Numbered from the stretch's first letter, positions 43,493 to 53,054 are shown. The stretch: 64,000 bases of DNA from Streptomyces collinus (GCF_031348265.1 NZ_CP133771.1:4836001-4900000); one strand, 5' to 3'. Numbers and translations: made by a program. The notes: generated by a model not told the origin, from the letters alone.

Positions 43493-46321
43493 TTGTCCCC
43501 GACCAGCGAGACCGCGAAGGGCGGCCGCCGACTCGTCATCGTCGAGTCGCCTGCCAAGGCGAAGACGATCAAGGGCTATCTCGGCCCCGGCTACATCGTC
43601 GAGGCGAGCGTCGGGCACATCCGCGACCTTCCCAACGGCGCCGCCGAGGTGCCCGAGAAGTACACCGGCGAGGTCCGCCGCCTCGGTGTGGACGTCGAAC
43701 ACGACTTCGCGCCGATCTATGTGGTCAACGCCGACAAGAAGGCGCAGGTCAAGAAGCTCAAGGACCTGCTGAAGGAGTCCGACGAACTCTTCCTCGCCAC
43801 CGATGAGGACCGCGAGGGCGAGGCCATCGCCTGGCACCTCCAGGAAGTGCTGAAGCCCAAGGTCCCGGTCAAGCGGATGGTCTTCCACGAGATCACCAAG
43901 GCCGCGATCCAGGCCGCCGTGGCCAACCCGCGCCAGCTCAACCAGAAGCTCGTCGACGCCCAGGAGACCCGCCGCATCCTCGACCGCCTCTACGGCTACG
44001 AGGTCTCGCCGGTCCTGTGGAAGAAGGTCATGCCGCGCCTGTCGGCCGGCCGTGTCCAGTCGGTCGCCACCCGACTCGTGGTGGAGCGGGAACGCGAGCG
44101 CATCGCCTTTCGTTCGGCTGAGTACTGGGACCTGACGGGCACCTTCGCGACCGGCCGCGCCGGAGACTCGTCGGACCCGTCGTCGCTGGTCGCGCGCCTG
44201 CAGACCGTCGACGGCAGGCGGGTCGCGCAGGGCCGTGACTTCGACTCCCTGGGACAACTGAAGAGCGCGAACACCCTCCACCTCGACGAGGCGAACGCCC
44301 GCGCCCTGGCCGCCGCCCTGGAGCAGACGCGGTTCGCCGTCCGCTCGGTCGAGTCCAAGCCGTACCGCCGCTCGCCGTACGCCCCGTTCCGTACGACGAC
44401 GATGCAGCAGGAGGCCAGCCGCAAGCTCGGCTTCGGTGCGAAGGCCACCATGCAGGTCGCGCAGAAGCTGTACGAGAACGGCTACATCACCTACATGCGT
44501 ACGGACTCCACGACCCTGAGCGACACGGCGGTCGCCGCCGCCCGCGCCCAGGTCACGCAGCTGTACGGCGCCGACTACCTGCCGCCGCAGCCGAGGACGT
44601 ACGCCGGGAAGGTCAAGAACGCGCAGGAGGCCCACGAGGCGATCCGCCCCTCGGGTGATCGTTTCCGCACTCCCGCCGAGACCGGACTGACCGGTGACCA
44701 GTTCAAGCTGTACGAGCTGATCTGGAAGCGGACCGTCGCCTCCCAGATGAAGGACGCGACCGGCAACAGCGTCACGGTGAAGATCGGCGGCACGGCGGCC
44801 GACGGCCGGGACGTCGAGTTCAGCGCGTCCGGCAAGACGATCACCTTCCACGGCTTCCTGAAGGCCTACGTCGAGGGTGCCGACGACCCGAACGCCGAGC
44901 TGGACGACCGCGAGCGCCGGCTGCCCCAGGTCTCCGAGGGTGACGCCCTGAGCGCCCAGGAGATCACGGTCGACGGGCACGCCACCAAGCCCCCGGCCCG
45001 CTACACCGAGGCCTCCCTGGTCAAGGAGCTGGAAGAGCGCGAGATCGGCCGCCCGTCGACGTACGCGTCGATCATCGGCACGATCCTCGACCGCGGCTAC
45101 GTGTTCAAGAAGGGCACGGCCCTGGTGCCGTCCTTCCTGTCCTTCGCCGTGGTCAACCTCCTGGAGAAGCACTTCGGGCGGCTCGTCGACTACGACTTCA
45201 CCGCCAAGATGGAGGACGACCTCGACCGCATCGCCCGCGGTGAGGCGCAGTCTGTGCCGTGGCTGAAGCGGTTCTACTTCGGCGAGGGCACCGCCAGCGG
45301 TGGCGCGGCCGACGCCGGCAACGGCGACGGGGACCACCTCGGCGGCCTCAAGGAGCTGGTGACGGACCTGGGCGCGATCGACGCCCGCGAGGTGTCGTCG
45401 TTCCCCGTGGGCAACGACATCGTGCTGCGCGTCGGCCGCTACGGGCCGTACATCGAGCGCGGGGAGAAGGACACCGAGCAGCACCAGCGCGCCGACATCC
45501 CCGACGACCTGGCGCCCGACGAGCTGACCGTCGACCTCGCGGAGGAGCTGCTCGCCAAGCCGAGTGGCGACTACGAGCTGGGCACGGACCCGGCCACCGG
45601 CCACACGATCGTCGCCAAGGACGGCCGCTACGGCCCGTACGTCACGGAGGTCCTCCCCGAGGGCACCCCGAAGACGGGCAAGAACGCGGTCAAGCCGCGC
45701 ACGGCGTCCCTGTTCAAGACGATGTCCCTCGACACGGTGACCCTCGACGAGGCCCTCAAGCTGATGTCGCTGCCGCGTGTCGTCGGCGCCGATGCCGAGG
45801 GCCAGGAGATCACCGCGCAGAACGGCCGCTACGGCCCGTACCTGAAGAAGGGCACGGACTCGCGCTCGCTCCAGGCCGAGGAGCAGCTCTTCACGATCAC
45901 GCTGGAGGAGGCGCTGGCGATCTACGCCCAGCCCAAGCAGCGTGGCCGGGCCGCGGCCAAGCCGCCGCTGAAGGAGCTGGGCACCGACCCGGTCAGCGAG
46001 AAGCCGGTCGTGGTCAAGGACGGCCGCTTCGGTCCGTACGTCACCGACGGGGAGACCAACGCGACCCTGCGCTCCGGCGACAGCGTCGAGGACATCACCC
46101 CGGAGCGCGGTTACGAGCTGCTCGCCGAGAAGCGCGCCAAGGGGCCGGCGAAGAAGACCGCGAAGAAGGCGGCCAAGAAGGCGCCGGCGAAGAAGACGAC
46201 GGCGGCCAAGAAGACCGCGGCGAAGAAGACCACGACCGCGAAGAAGACGACGGCGAAGAAGACCACCGCGAAGAAGACGGCCGCCAAGACGGCGACCGCC
46301 GCCAACTCCGCGGAGGACTGA
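43493..46321 (+). CDS. topA: DNA topoisomerase I with Lys-rich C-terminal tail
   Basis: Type IA topoisomerase of 942 residues that removes negative supercoils. The TOPRIM acidic site is DEDREGEAIAWH, and the nucleophilic Tyr is in ITYMRTDST. Four C-terminal repeats carry GRYGPY-type motifs (VGRYGPYIE, DGRYGPYVT, NGRYGPYLK, DGRFGPYVT), which replace the zinc fingers of E. coli TopA. The end is a tail of about 60 residues of Lys, Ala and Thr, known in Streptomyces to increase processivity. The start is the rare codon TTG at 43493, 6 bases after GAGAAGAG; no upstream in-frame ATG or GTG gives conserved sequence. TTG may limit expression. Confidence 0.95.
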   Translation: MSPTSETAKGGRRLVIVESPAKAKTIKGYLGPGYIVEASVGHIRDLPNGAAEVPEKYTGEVRRLGVDVEHDFAPIYVVNADKKAQVKKLKDLLKESDELFLATDEDREGEAIAWHLQEVLKPKVPVKRMVFHEITKAAIQAAVANPRQLNQKLVDAQETRRILDRLYGYEVSPVLWKKVMPRLSAGRVQSVATRLVVERERERIAFRSAEYWDLTGTFATGRAGDSSDPSSLVARLQTVDGRRVAQGRDFDSLGQLKSANTLHLDEANARALAAALEQTRFAVRSVESKPYRRSPYAPFRTTTMQQEASRKLGFGAKATMQVAQKLYENGYITYMRTDSTTLSDTAVAAARAQVTQLYGADYLPPQPRTYAGKVKNAQEAHEAIRPSGDRFRTPAETGLTGDQFKLYELIWKRTVASQMKDATGNSVTVKIGGTAADGRDVEFSASGKTITFHGFLKAYVEGADDPNAELDDRERRLPQVSEGDALSAQEITVDGHATKPPARYTEASLVKELEEREIGRPSTYASIIGTILDRGYVFKKGTALVPSFLSFAVVNLLEKHFGRLVDYDFTAKMEDDLDRIARGEAQSVPWLKRFYFGEGTASGGAADAGNGDGDHLGGLKELVTDLGAIDAREVSSFPVGNDIVLRVGRYGPYIERGEKDTEQHQRADIPDDLAPDELTVDLAEELLAKPSGDYELGTDPATGHTIVAKDGRYGPYVTEVLPEGTPKTGKNAVKPRTASLFKTMSLDTVTLDEALKLMSLPRVVGADAEGQEITAQNGRYGPYLKKGTDSRSLQAEEQLFTITLEEALAIYAQPKQRGRAAAKPPLKELGTDPVSEKPVVVKDGRFGPYVTDGETNATLRSGDSVEDITPERGYELLAEKRAKGPAKKTAKKAAKKAPAKKTTAAKKTAAKKTTTAKKTTAKKTTAKKTAAKTATAANSAED

Positions 46322-46338
46322 GACCGTTCGAGTCCTGA

Positions 46339-46370
46339 GCGAAGCCGGACCTCCGCGTCCGGATCTTCGC
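46339..46370 (+). terminator. topA terminator, first hairpin
   Basis: GCGAAG-CCGGAC pairs with GTCCGG-CTTCGC with a 2-base bulge, 17 bases after the stop codon. Confidence 0.65.
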
Positions 46371-46388
46371 CCGGGGTTCGGAAAGCGA

Positions 46389-46419
46389 ACGCCCCGGCAA
46401 CACTTCGGTGTCGGGGCGT
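46389..46419 (+). terminator. topA terminator, second hairpin with TTCG loop
   Basis: ACGCCCCG pairs with CGGGGCGT, and an inner ACAC-TTCG-GTGT stem makes an exceptionally stable tetraloop hairpin. Confidence 0.7.
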
Positions 46420-46462
46420 GCGCATGCCATGCCGCGCCCTCCAGGGTGTCGGTGGCTCCCGA

Positions 46463-46468
46463 TAGGCT
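46463..46468 (+). promoter_or_regulatory. -10 element TAGGCT of tmk fusion gene
   Basis: TAGGCT ends 6 bases before the ATG at 46475, matching the leaderless pattern of nth and the PBP gene. Confidence 0.55.
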
Positions 46469-46474
46469 GAACGC

Positions 46475-49400
46475 ATGACGCGAGCCGACCACCCAACGGC
46501 CCCTCAGCCCGCCCCCGACGACGCCCTGGTCGCGGACTCCCGCGAGCGTGCCGTCCGCGCCCTGCTGCGACGACCGCAGCTGAAGCGGTTGTGGAGCGCA
46601 CAGCTCGTGGGCGGCGTGGGGGACACCCTCGCCCTTCTCGTGCTGGTCGTCCTGGCACTGCAGGCGGCCATCGCCGAAGGTTCGTTCGGGGGCGGCTACC
46701 GGGGCGTGGCGTTCGCAGTGGCGACCGTTTTCGGGGTACGCATCCTCGCGACGCTGCTGTTCGGAGCCGTTCTGCTCGGCCCGCTCACCGCGCTCACCTC
46801 GCAGGACGGCCCGCTCGACCGCCGCTGGACCATGGTGGGCGCCGACGGGCTGCGCGCCGCGCTGCTCATCGTCGCGCCCCTGTGGATCGACTGGACGCCC
46901 GAGAACGCACTGGCCGTCCTGCTCGTCACGGCCTTCGTGATGGGGGTCGCCGAGCGGTTCTGGACGGTGTGCCGTGAGAGCGCCGCGCCCGCGCTGCTCC
47001 CCGCCCCGCCGCCGGAGGGGGCGACGATCCGGCCGCTGCCCGACCACATGGACGCCCTGCGCCGCCTGTCGCTGCGCACCGGCTTCGTGGCGATCCCCCT
47101 CGCGGCCGTCGCCCTGGTCGTCGCGGCCCTGTTCAACAACCTGCTGGGCGCCGGCATCGACTGGTTCGGCCAGCACCAGGCGGCCCTCGCCTCCTACGTG
47201 GCCGCAGGCCTGTTCGCCGCGTCCCTGTCCGTGCTGACCTTCCTGGAGCTGCCCGGCACGCGCACCCCGCGCGCGCGGTCGCCGCTCGAAGGCCTGCGCC
47301 GCCCGAAGACCGGCACCGGCTCCGACAAGGGCCGCACCGGCGCGATGCCGCTGCTGGTCCTGGCCTGCGCGGCCGTCGCCGCCGCGGTGTCGGCCGCCGT
47401 CGCCGTCGCCGTGCTGCACGCCAAGGACCTGGGCGGCGGCCCGGTCCTCTACGGCCTGTTCGTGGCCGCGCTGACCGGCGGTGTCGTCGTCGGCATCCGC
47501 ACGGCGCCCGCCCTCGTGCCCGCCCTGTCGCGCCGCCGGCTGCTCGCGCTGACGATCGCCTTCACCGGCGTCGCCCTGCTGGCCGCCGGGCTGGTCCCGG
47601 ACGTCACCACCGTGCTGCTGATCCTCGCGCTGGCCGGAGTCGGCGCGGGCCTGTCCGCCAACATCGGGCACACCCTGCTCGACCAGGAGACCGAGGAGTA
47701 CCGCCGCTCCCGCACGACGGAGCACCTGCACGCGGTCGTCCGGGTCTGCGTGGCGCTCGGCGCGGTCATCGCCCCGCTGGTGGCGGCGGCGATCGGACCG
47801 CACCGGCTGGAGAGCGGCAAGTTCGTCTTCGCGCACGGCGGCGCGGCCTTCACGCTCATGCTGACCGGCGCATTGCTGCTGCCCGTCGCCGCGCTGGTGC
47901 TGGCCAAGGTCGACGACCGCTCCGGTGTGCCGCTGCGGCAGGACCTGAAGGACGCGCTGCTCGGCGGCGACGACCCCCGGCAGGGGGCGGCGGCCACCGG
48001 CTTCTTCATCGCCCTGGAGGGCGGCGACGGGGCCGGCAAGTCGACGCAGGCCGAGGCGCTCGCGGAGTGGATCCGCGCCAAGGGCCACGAGGTCGTGCTG
48101 ACGCGCGAGCCGGGGGCGACGCCGGTGGGCAAGCGGCTGCGGTCGATCCTGCTGGATGTGTCGAGCGCGGGTCTGTCCCACCGCGCGGAGGCGCTGCTGT
48201 ACGCGGCCGACCGGGCCGAGCACATCGACACTGTCGTACGGCCCGCCCTGGAGCGGGGCGCGGTCGTCATCTCCGACCGGTACATCGACTCGTCTGTCGC
48301 CTACCAGGGCGCCGGCCGTGATCTCTCGCCGACCGAGATCGCCCGGATCAACCGCTGGGCGACGAACGGGCTGGTGCCGCATCTGACCGTGCTGCTGGAT
48401 GTCGCCCCGGAGACCGCGCGCGAGCGGTTCACCGAGGCGCCGGACCGACTGGAGTCGGAGCCCGCGGAGTTCCACGCGCGCGTGCGGGCCGGTTTCCTCA
48501 CCCTGGCCGCGGCCGACGCCGGACGGTACCTGGTGGTGGACGCCGGCCAGGAGCCCGAGGCCGTCACGACGGTCATCCGGCACCGGCTCGACCAGGTGCT
48601 GCCGCTGTCGGAGGCCGAGATCAAGGCCCAGGAGGAGGCGCGGAAGAAGGCCGAGGAGGAGGCCCGTCGCAAGGCCGAGGAAGAGGCCGCCCGCAAGGCC
48701 GAGGAGGAGCGCCTGGAGCGCGAGCGCCAGGAGCAGCTCGCCAAGCTGCGCGCCGAGGAGGAGGAGCGCAAGCGCCGCGAGCTGGAGGAGGCGCAGCGCC
48801 GCGAGGCCGAACGGCAGGCGGAGGAGGCCCGGCGCCGGGCTGAGGAAGCGCGCAGGAAGGCCGAGGAGGAGCGGGCCCGGCTCCTCGCGGAGGAGAAGGC
48901 CCGCGCCGAGGAGGAGGCCCGCCGCAAGGCCGAGGAGGAGCGGCGCCGCAAGCAGGCCGAGGAGGAGGCGCGACTGCGTGCCGAGGCCGAGGCGGTCCGC
49001 CTGGAGAAGCAGCGCAAGGCCGAGGCGGCACTGCTGCGGGCCGAGGAGGCACGCCGGCTCGCGGAGGCGGCTGCCGCCGCGGCCGAGGCCGGGCCGAAGA
49101 ACTCGTCCCCCAAGAGCTCCGCCCCGAAGAACTCGCCCGCGCAGGGTGCCGCGTCTGCCGCGGCCGCTCAGGACGCGGCGACCGTGCCCACCCCGGTGGT
49201 GACACCGGGCGGTGCGGGGGACGACACGACCGTGCTGCGCCCGGTGCGGGACGACGACCGGGGTGCGGGCCGGTCCTCCGGAGACTCCGAAGCCGAGGTG
49301 ACGGCGGAGCTGCCGATGCCGCCGGCCGCCGGGGAGCAGACGGAGGTCCTGCCGCCGGTCCCGCCTCGCGCCGGGGACGAGACCGAGGTGCTGCCGCCGG

Positions 49401-49762
49401 TGCGCGACCGGGACGCCTCCGGAGCGGCCGACGAGACGGCGGTGCTGCCTCCGGTCCGCCCGGGGGACGCCGAGGAGACGGCCGTCCTCCCGCCGGTGCG
49501 CGGGGACGGACCGGCGGACCGGGTTCCGCCCGGGTACTTCCGGAAGGACGCCCCGGCCGCCCGGCCCGACGGCACCGAGGACCGTACGCGGGAGATGCCC
49601 CAGGTCGACCCCGACGGGACACCGCGCCGCCGCCGGTCCGACTGGGCCGAGGAGACGCCGCTGGACGACCTGCCCTCGCTGGCGGACGAGCTGCTCGGAC
49701 CGCACGACGACGAGCCGGACGACAGGCGCGGACGCCGGGGCAGGGGCGGCCGGGGGCGCTGA
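46475..49762 (+). CDS. tmk: Thymidylate kinase fused to a membrane domain and coiled coil
   Basis: A 1095-residue fusion. Residues about 30-480 contain about ten TM segments resembling an MFS transporter (LLRRPQLKRLWSAQLVGGVG). Residues about 508-715 are a dTMP kinase with P-loop LEGGDGAGKST, the DR(Y/F) signature SDRYIDSSVAYQG and LDVAPETARERF, which makes dTDP for DNA synthesis. A Glu/Arg/Lys/Ala coiled coil of about 150 residues follows (EEARRKAEEEA-type repeats), then a disordered tail with five T-x-VLPPV-type repeats and a Gly/Arg-rich end. Ordinary Tmk is about 210 residues. The gene is preceded by a leaderless -10 box. It should tether dTDP synthesis to the membrane. The transporter's cargo is unknown. 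Confidence 0.9.
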   Translation: MTRADHPTAPQPAPDDALVADSRERAVRALLRRPQLKRLWSAQLVGGVGDTLALLVLVVLALQAAIAEGSFGGGYRGVAFAVATVFGVRILATLLFGAVLLGPLTALTSQDGPLDRRWTMVGADGLRAALLIVAPLWIDWTPENALAVLLVTAFVMGVAERFWTVCRESAAPALLPAPPPEGATIRPLPDHMDALRRLSLRTGFVAIPLAAVALVVAALFNNLLGAGIDWFGQHQAALASYVAAGLFAASLSVLTFLELPGTRTPRARSPLEGLRRPKTGTGSDKGRTGAMPLLVLACAAVAAAVSAAVAVAVLHAKDLGGGPVLYGLFVAALTGGVVVGIRTAPALVPALSRRRLLALTIAFTGVALLAAGLVPDVTTVLLILALAGVGAGLSANIGHTLLDQETEEYRRSRTTEHLHAVVRVCVALGAVIAPLVAAAIGPHRLESGKFVFAHGGAAFTLMLTGALLLPVAALVLAKVDDRSGVPLRQDLKDALLGGDDPRQGAAATGFFIALEGGDGAGKSTQAEALAEWIRAKGHEVVLTREPGATPVGKRLRSILLDVSSAGLSHRAEALLYAADRAEHIDTVVRPALERGAVVISDRYIDSSVAYQGAGRDLSPTEIARINRWATNGLVPHLTVLLDVAPETARERFTEAPDRLESEPAEFHARVRAGFLTLAAADAGRYLVVDAGQEPEAVTTVIRHRLDQVLPLSEAEIKAQEEARKKAEEEARRKAEEEAARKAEEERLERERQEQLAKLRAEEEERKRRELEEAQRREAERQAEEARRRAEEARRKAEEERARLLAEEKARAEEEARRKAEEERRRKQAEEEARLRAEAEAVRLEKQRKAEAALLRAEEARRLAEAAAAAAEAGPKNSSPKSSAPKNSPAQGAASAAAAQDAATVPTPVVTPGGAGDDTTVLRPVRDDDRGAGRSSGDSEAEVTAELPMPPAAGEQTEVLPPVPPRAGDETEVLPPVRDRDASGAADETAVLPPVRPGDAEETAVLPPVRGDGPADRVPPGYFRKDAPAARPDGTEDRTREMPQVDPDGTPRRRRSDWAEETPLDDLPSLADELLGPHDDEPDDRRGRRGRGGRGR

Positions 49763-49918
49763 TGCCTGCGGCGGACTGCCGCGGGAGCACGGCTTCCCGT
49801 AGGGGTGGCCGGGGGCGCTGATGCCTCCGGCGGACTGCCGCGGGAGCACGGCTTCCCCCAGGGGCGCCCGGCGGCGCTGACGCCTCCCGCGGACCGCTGC
49901 GGGAAACCGGCCTCCGCA
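49742..49918. repeat. Three tandem 59-bp repeats at the tmk 3' end
   Basis: Copies are 49742-49800, 49801-49859 and 49860-49918. Copies 1 and 2 differ at four positions; copy 3 is more diverged. The tmk stop codon lies in copy 1, and each copy contains a GCGGC/GCCGC-type stem. It looks like a duplicated gene end. Confidence 0.85.
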
Positions 49919-50011
49919 CCGCGAGCCGGGTGGGGGGCGGCAGGCGATGTCAGTGGTCGCCCCCACAATGGATCTCGCAACGCGGAACGTGACGGAAGGG
50001 CGGCGTGACCC

Positions 50012-51217
50012 ATGACCGTGTGGGACGACCTCGTCGGGCAGGAAAGGGTGAGCGAGCAGCTGGCCGCTGCCGCCCGGGATGCCGACGCCCTGGTCACCGC
50101 GGCCACCACCCGCACCCCGCCGCCCGAGGCGTCGAAGATGACGCACGCGTGGCTGTTCACCGGCCCGCCCGGCGCCGGGCGGAACCAGGCGGCGCGGGCG
50201 TTCGCGGCGGCGCTGCAGTGCGTCAGCCCCGACCGCGCCCTCGGCGGCTCCCCGGGCTGCGGCTTCTGCGACGGCTGCCACACGGCACTGATCGGCACGC
50301 ACGCCGACGTCACCACCGTCGCCGCGGTCGGCACGCAGATCCTCGCCGACGACATGCGCGACACCGTCCGCAAGTCGTTCACGTCGCCGGCGAACGGCCG
50401 CTGGCAGATCATCCTCGTCGAGGACGCCGAGCGGCTGAACGAGAAGTCGGCCAACGCCGTCCTCAAGGCGGTGGAGGAGCCCGCCCCGCGCACGGTGTGG
50501 CTGCTGTGCGCCCCCTCCATCGAGGACGTCCTGCCGACCATCCGCTCCCGCTGCCGTCACCTGAACCTGAGCACACCCAGGGTCGACGCCATCGCCGACA
50601 TGCTCGTCCGCCGCGAGGGCATCGAGCCGGACGTCGCCGCCGCCGCGGCCCGCGCGACCCAGGGCCATGTCGACCGGGCGCGCCGCCTGGCCACCGACCC
50701 GGCCGCGCGCGCCCGCCGCGCCGCCGTGCTCAGGCTGCCGCTGCGCGTCGAGGACATCGGCGGCGCGCTCAAGGCCGCCCAAGAGCTGGTCGACGCGGCC
50801 GCCGAGGACGCCAAGCAGCTCGCGGAGGAGACGGACTCCAAGGAGACCGAGGAGCTGAAGGCCGCGCTCGGCGCCGCCCAGGGCGGCCGCATGCCCCGGG
50901 GCACCGCGGGTGTGATGAAAGACCTGGAGGACAAGCAGAAGCGCCGCAGAACGCGCACGCAGCGTGACAGCCTCGACCTCGCCCTGACCGACCTCACGGC
51001 CTTCTACCGCGACGTCCTCGCCCTCCAGCTCGGCTCGCGCGTGGCCATCGCCAACGCGGACGCCGAGGACGCCCTGGAGCGACTCGCCCGGGGCAGCTCC
51101 CCGGAGTCCACCCTCCGCCGCATCGAGGCGATCGCCGCCTGCCGCGACGCCCTCGACCGCAACGTGGCGCCGCTGCTCGCGGTGGAGGCGATGACCATGG
51201 CACTCAGAGCGGGCTGA
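50012..51217 (+). CDS. holB: DNA polymerase III subunit delta'
   Basis: A 401-residue clamp loader subunit. The AAA+ core has a degenerate Walker A TGPPGAGRNQAARAF (the Lys is replaced, as delta' does not hydrolyse ATP), the zinc module GCGFCDGCHTAL and the sensor SRCRHLNL. A conserved EDAERLNEKSANAVLKAVEEP marks the delta'/gamma family. It loads the sliding clamp with delta and tau. A Lys/Arg-rich linker near 308-320 (DKQKRRRTRTQRD) precedes the collar. The start ATG follows AAGGGCGG. It lies behind tmk, an order shared with many bacteria (tmk-holB). Confidence 0.92.
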   Translation: MTVWDDLVGQERVSEQLAAAARDADALVTAATTRTPPPEASKMTHAWLFTGPPGAGRNQAARAFAAALQCVSPDRALGGSPGCGFCDGCHTALIGTHADVTTVAAVGTQILADDMRDTVRKSFTSPANGRWQIILVEDAERLNEKSANAVLKAVEEPAPRTVWLLCAPSIEDVLPTIRSRCRHLNLSTPRVDAIADMLVRREGIEPDVAAAAARATQGHVDRARRLATDPAARARRAAVLRLPLRVEDIGGALKAAQELVDAAAEDAKQLAEETDSKETEELKAALGAAQGGRMPRGTAGVMKDLEDKQKRRRTRTQRDSLDLALTDLTAFYRDVLALQLGSRVAIANADAEDALERLARGSSPESTLRRIEAIAACRDALDRNVAPLLAVEAMTMALRAG

Positions 51218-51312
51218 GGAACGGCAGGACACCCGGGCCGGACGTGCGGTTGACGCCGTAACTCGTACGAGGCACGACACGCACGCACGGCACTCATTCC
51301 GTCGCCCAGAGT

Positions 51313-51318
51313 TACGCT
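51313..51318 (+). promoter_or_regulatory. -10 element TACGCT for leaderless peptidase mRNA
   Basis: TACGCT ends 6 bases before the ATG at 51325 without a Shine-Dalgarno sequence in between. Confidence 0.5.
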
Positions 51319-51324
51319 CGCTGG

Positions 51325-52947
51325 ATGTACACACGGCGCACCCCCCGCTCCGCCTCCGGTGCCGGCGGTCTCCACCGCAGGACACGAAACCGGGCCAAGA
51401 CCGCCGCCGGACTCCTCGCCACGGCTGCGCTGCTCGTCTCCGCCTGCTCCTCCGGCAGCGCGACGACGTCCGCCGCCTCCGCGGCGGCGGAGGCGGCACT
51501 GGTAGCGCTGCCGCAGGCCACGCCCGCGGCGCTCACGTCGTACTACGGGCAGAAGCCGGCCTGGCGCGGCTGCGGTGTGCCCGGCTTCGAGTGCGCCACC
51601 CTCAAGGCACCGCTCGACTACGCCGAGCCCTCCTCCGGCGACATCCGGCTGGCCGTCACCCGCAAGAAGGCCACGGGGCCCGGCAAGCGACTGGGCTCGC
51701 TGCTCGTGAACCCGGGCGGACCGGGCGGCTCGGCGATCGGCTACGTCCAGGCGTACGCGGGCATCGGCTACCCGGCCGAGGTGCGGGCCCGCTACGACAT
51801 GGTGGCGGTCGACCCGCGTGGCGTGGCCCGCAGTGAACCCGTCAAGTGTCTGGACGGGCCGGGCATGGACCGGTACACGCAGACGGACGCCACGCCCGAC
51901 GACGGAAAGGAGAGGGACGGGCTGGTCGCGGCGTACCGGACGTTCGCCGAGGGCTGCGGCGCGGACGCGCCCCGGCTGCTGCGCCATGTCTCCACCGTGG
52001 AGGCGGCCCGGGACATGGACATCGTGCGGGCGGTGCTCGGCGACGAGAAGCTGAACTTCGTCGGCGCCTCCTACGGCACCTTCCTCGGGGCGACGTACGC
52101 CGGGCTCTTCCCGGACCGGGCGGGCCGGCTGGTGCTGGACGGCGCGATGGACCCGTCGCTGCCGGCCCGGCGGCTGAACCTGGAACAGACGGCCGGCTTC
52201 GAGACGGCGTTCCGGTCCTTCGCGAAGGACTGCCTACGGCAGGCCGACTGCCCGCTGGGCGGCAAGGGCACCACGCCTGAGCGGGTCGGCGCGAACCTCA
52301 AGGCGTTCTTCGAGAAGCTCGACACACGGCCCGTCCCCACGGCCGACGGCGACGGCCGCAAGCTCACCGAGTCGCTCGCCACGACCGGTGTGATCGCGGC
52401 CATGTACGACGAGGGCTCCTGGGAACAGCTGCGCGAGGCCCTGACGTCCGCGATGAAGGAGAACGACGGCTCCGGACTCCTGGTCCTCTCCGACGGCTAC
52501 TACGAGCGGGATGCCGACGGCGCCTACAGCAACCTGATGTTCGCCAACGCGGCGGTGAACTGCCTGGACCTCCCGGCCTCCTTCGACACCCCCGACGAGG
52601 TGCGCGGGGCGCTGCCCGCGTTCCAGAAGGCATCGCCGGTCTTCGGTGAGGGCCTGGCCTGGGCGGCCCTGAACTGCGCGTACTGGCCGGTGCACGCCAC
52701 GGGCGAGCCGCACCGCATCGAGGCGAAGGGCGCGGCGCCCATCGTCGTGGTCGGCACGACCCGGGACCCGGCGACGCCGTACCGCTGGGCGCAGGCCCTG
52801 GCCGGCCAGCTCTCCTCGGCCCGGCTGCTCACCTACGAGGGCGACGGCCACACGGCCTACGGCCGCGGCAGCTCCTGCATCGACCGGACGATCAACGCCT
52901 ACCTTCTGCGGGGCACCCCGCCCACGGACGGAAAGCGCTGCTCATAG
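51325..52947 (+). CDS. Secreted tripeptidyl aminopeptidase-like lipoprotein
   Basis: A 540-residue alpha/beta-hydrolase peptidase of the Tap family that releases peptides from protein N-termini outside the cell. The signal peptide ends at a lipobox-like VSAC (Cys41). The oxyanion region is LLVNPGGPGGSA, the nucleophile elbow VGASYGTF, the acid in TTRDPATPYRW and the catalytic His in GDGHTAYG. Extra Cys pairs (RGCGVPGFECA, DCLRQADC, NCLDL, NCAYW) suggest disulfides typical of Streptomyces Tap. It ends 107 bases before tRNA-Thr. The natural substrates are unknown. Confidence 0.85.
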   Translation: MYTRRTPRSASGAGGLHRRTRNRAKTAAGLLATAALLVSACSSGSATTSAASAAAEAALVALPQATPAALTSYYGQKPAWRGCGVPGFECATLKAPLDYAEPSSGDIRLAVTRKKATGPGKRLGSLLVNPGGPGGSAIGYVQAYAGIGYPAEVRARYDMVAVDPRGVARSEPVKCLDGPGMDRYTQTDATPDDGKERDGLVAAYRTFAEGCGADAPRLLRHVSTVEAARDMDIVRAVLGDEKLNFVGASYGTFLGATYAGLFPDRAGRLVLDGAMDPSLPARRLNLEQTAGFETAFRSFAKDCLRQADCPLGGKGTTPERVGANLKAFFEKLDTRPVPTADGDGRKLTESLATTGVIAAMYDEGSWEQLREALTSAMKENDGSGLLVLSDGYYERDADGAYSNLMFANAAVNCLDLPASFDTPDEVRGALPAFQKASPVFGEGLAWAALNCAYWPVHATGEPHRIEAKGAAPIVVVGTTRDPATPYRWAQALAGQLSSARLLTYEGDGHTAYGRGSSCIDRTINAYLLRGTPPTDGKRCS

Positions 52948-53054
52948 CCCTGTCTCCGGCCCCGGAGGGCCCGCCTCCGGGGCTGGTGCGGAGCACCCTC
53001 GGAAACTGTGTAGACTTACCGTCGTTGCTGATCGCACCATAGTGCGCACAGCGC

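Noticed and set aside
43424..51499. Very long open frame (about 2690 codons) on the minus strand
   Set aside because: It is antisense to topA, tmk and holB, which have clear domains. Its composition (Leu/Arg/Asp/Val/Gly repeats) is what high third-position G+C gives in the opposite frame.
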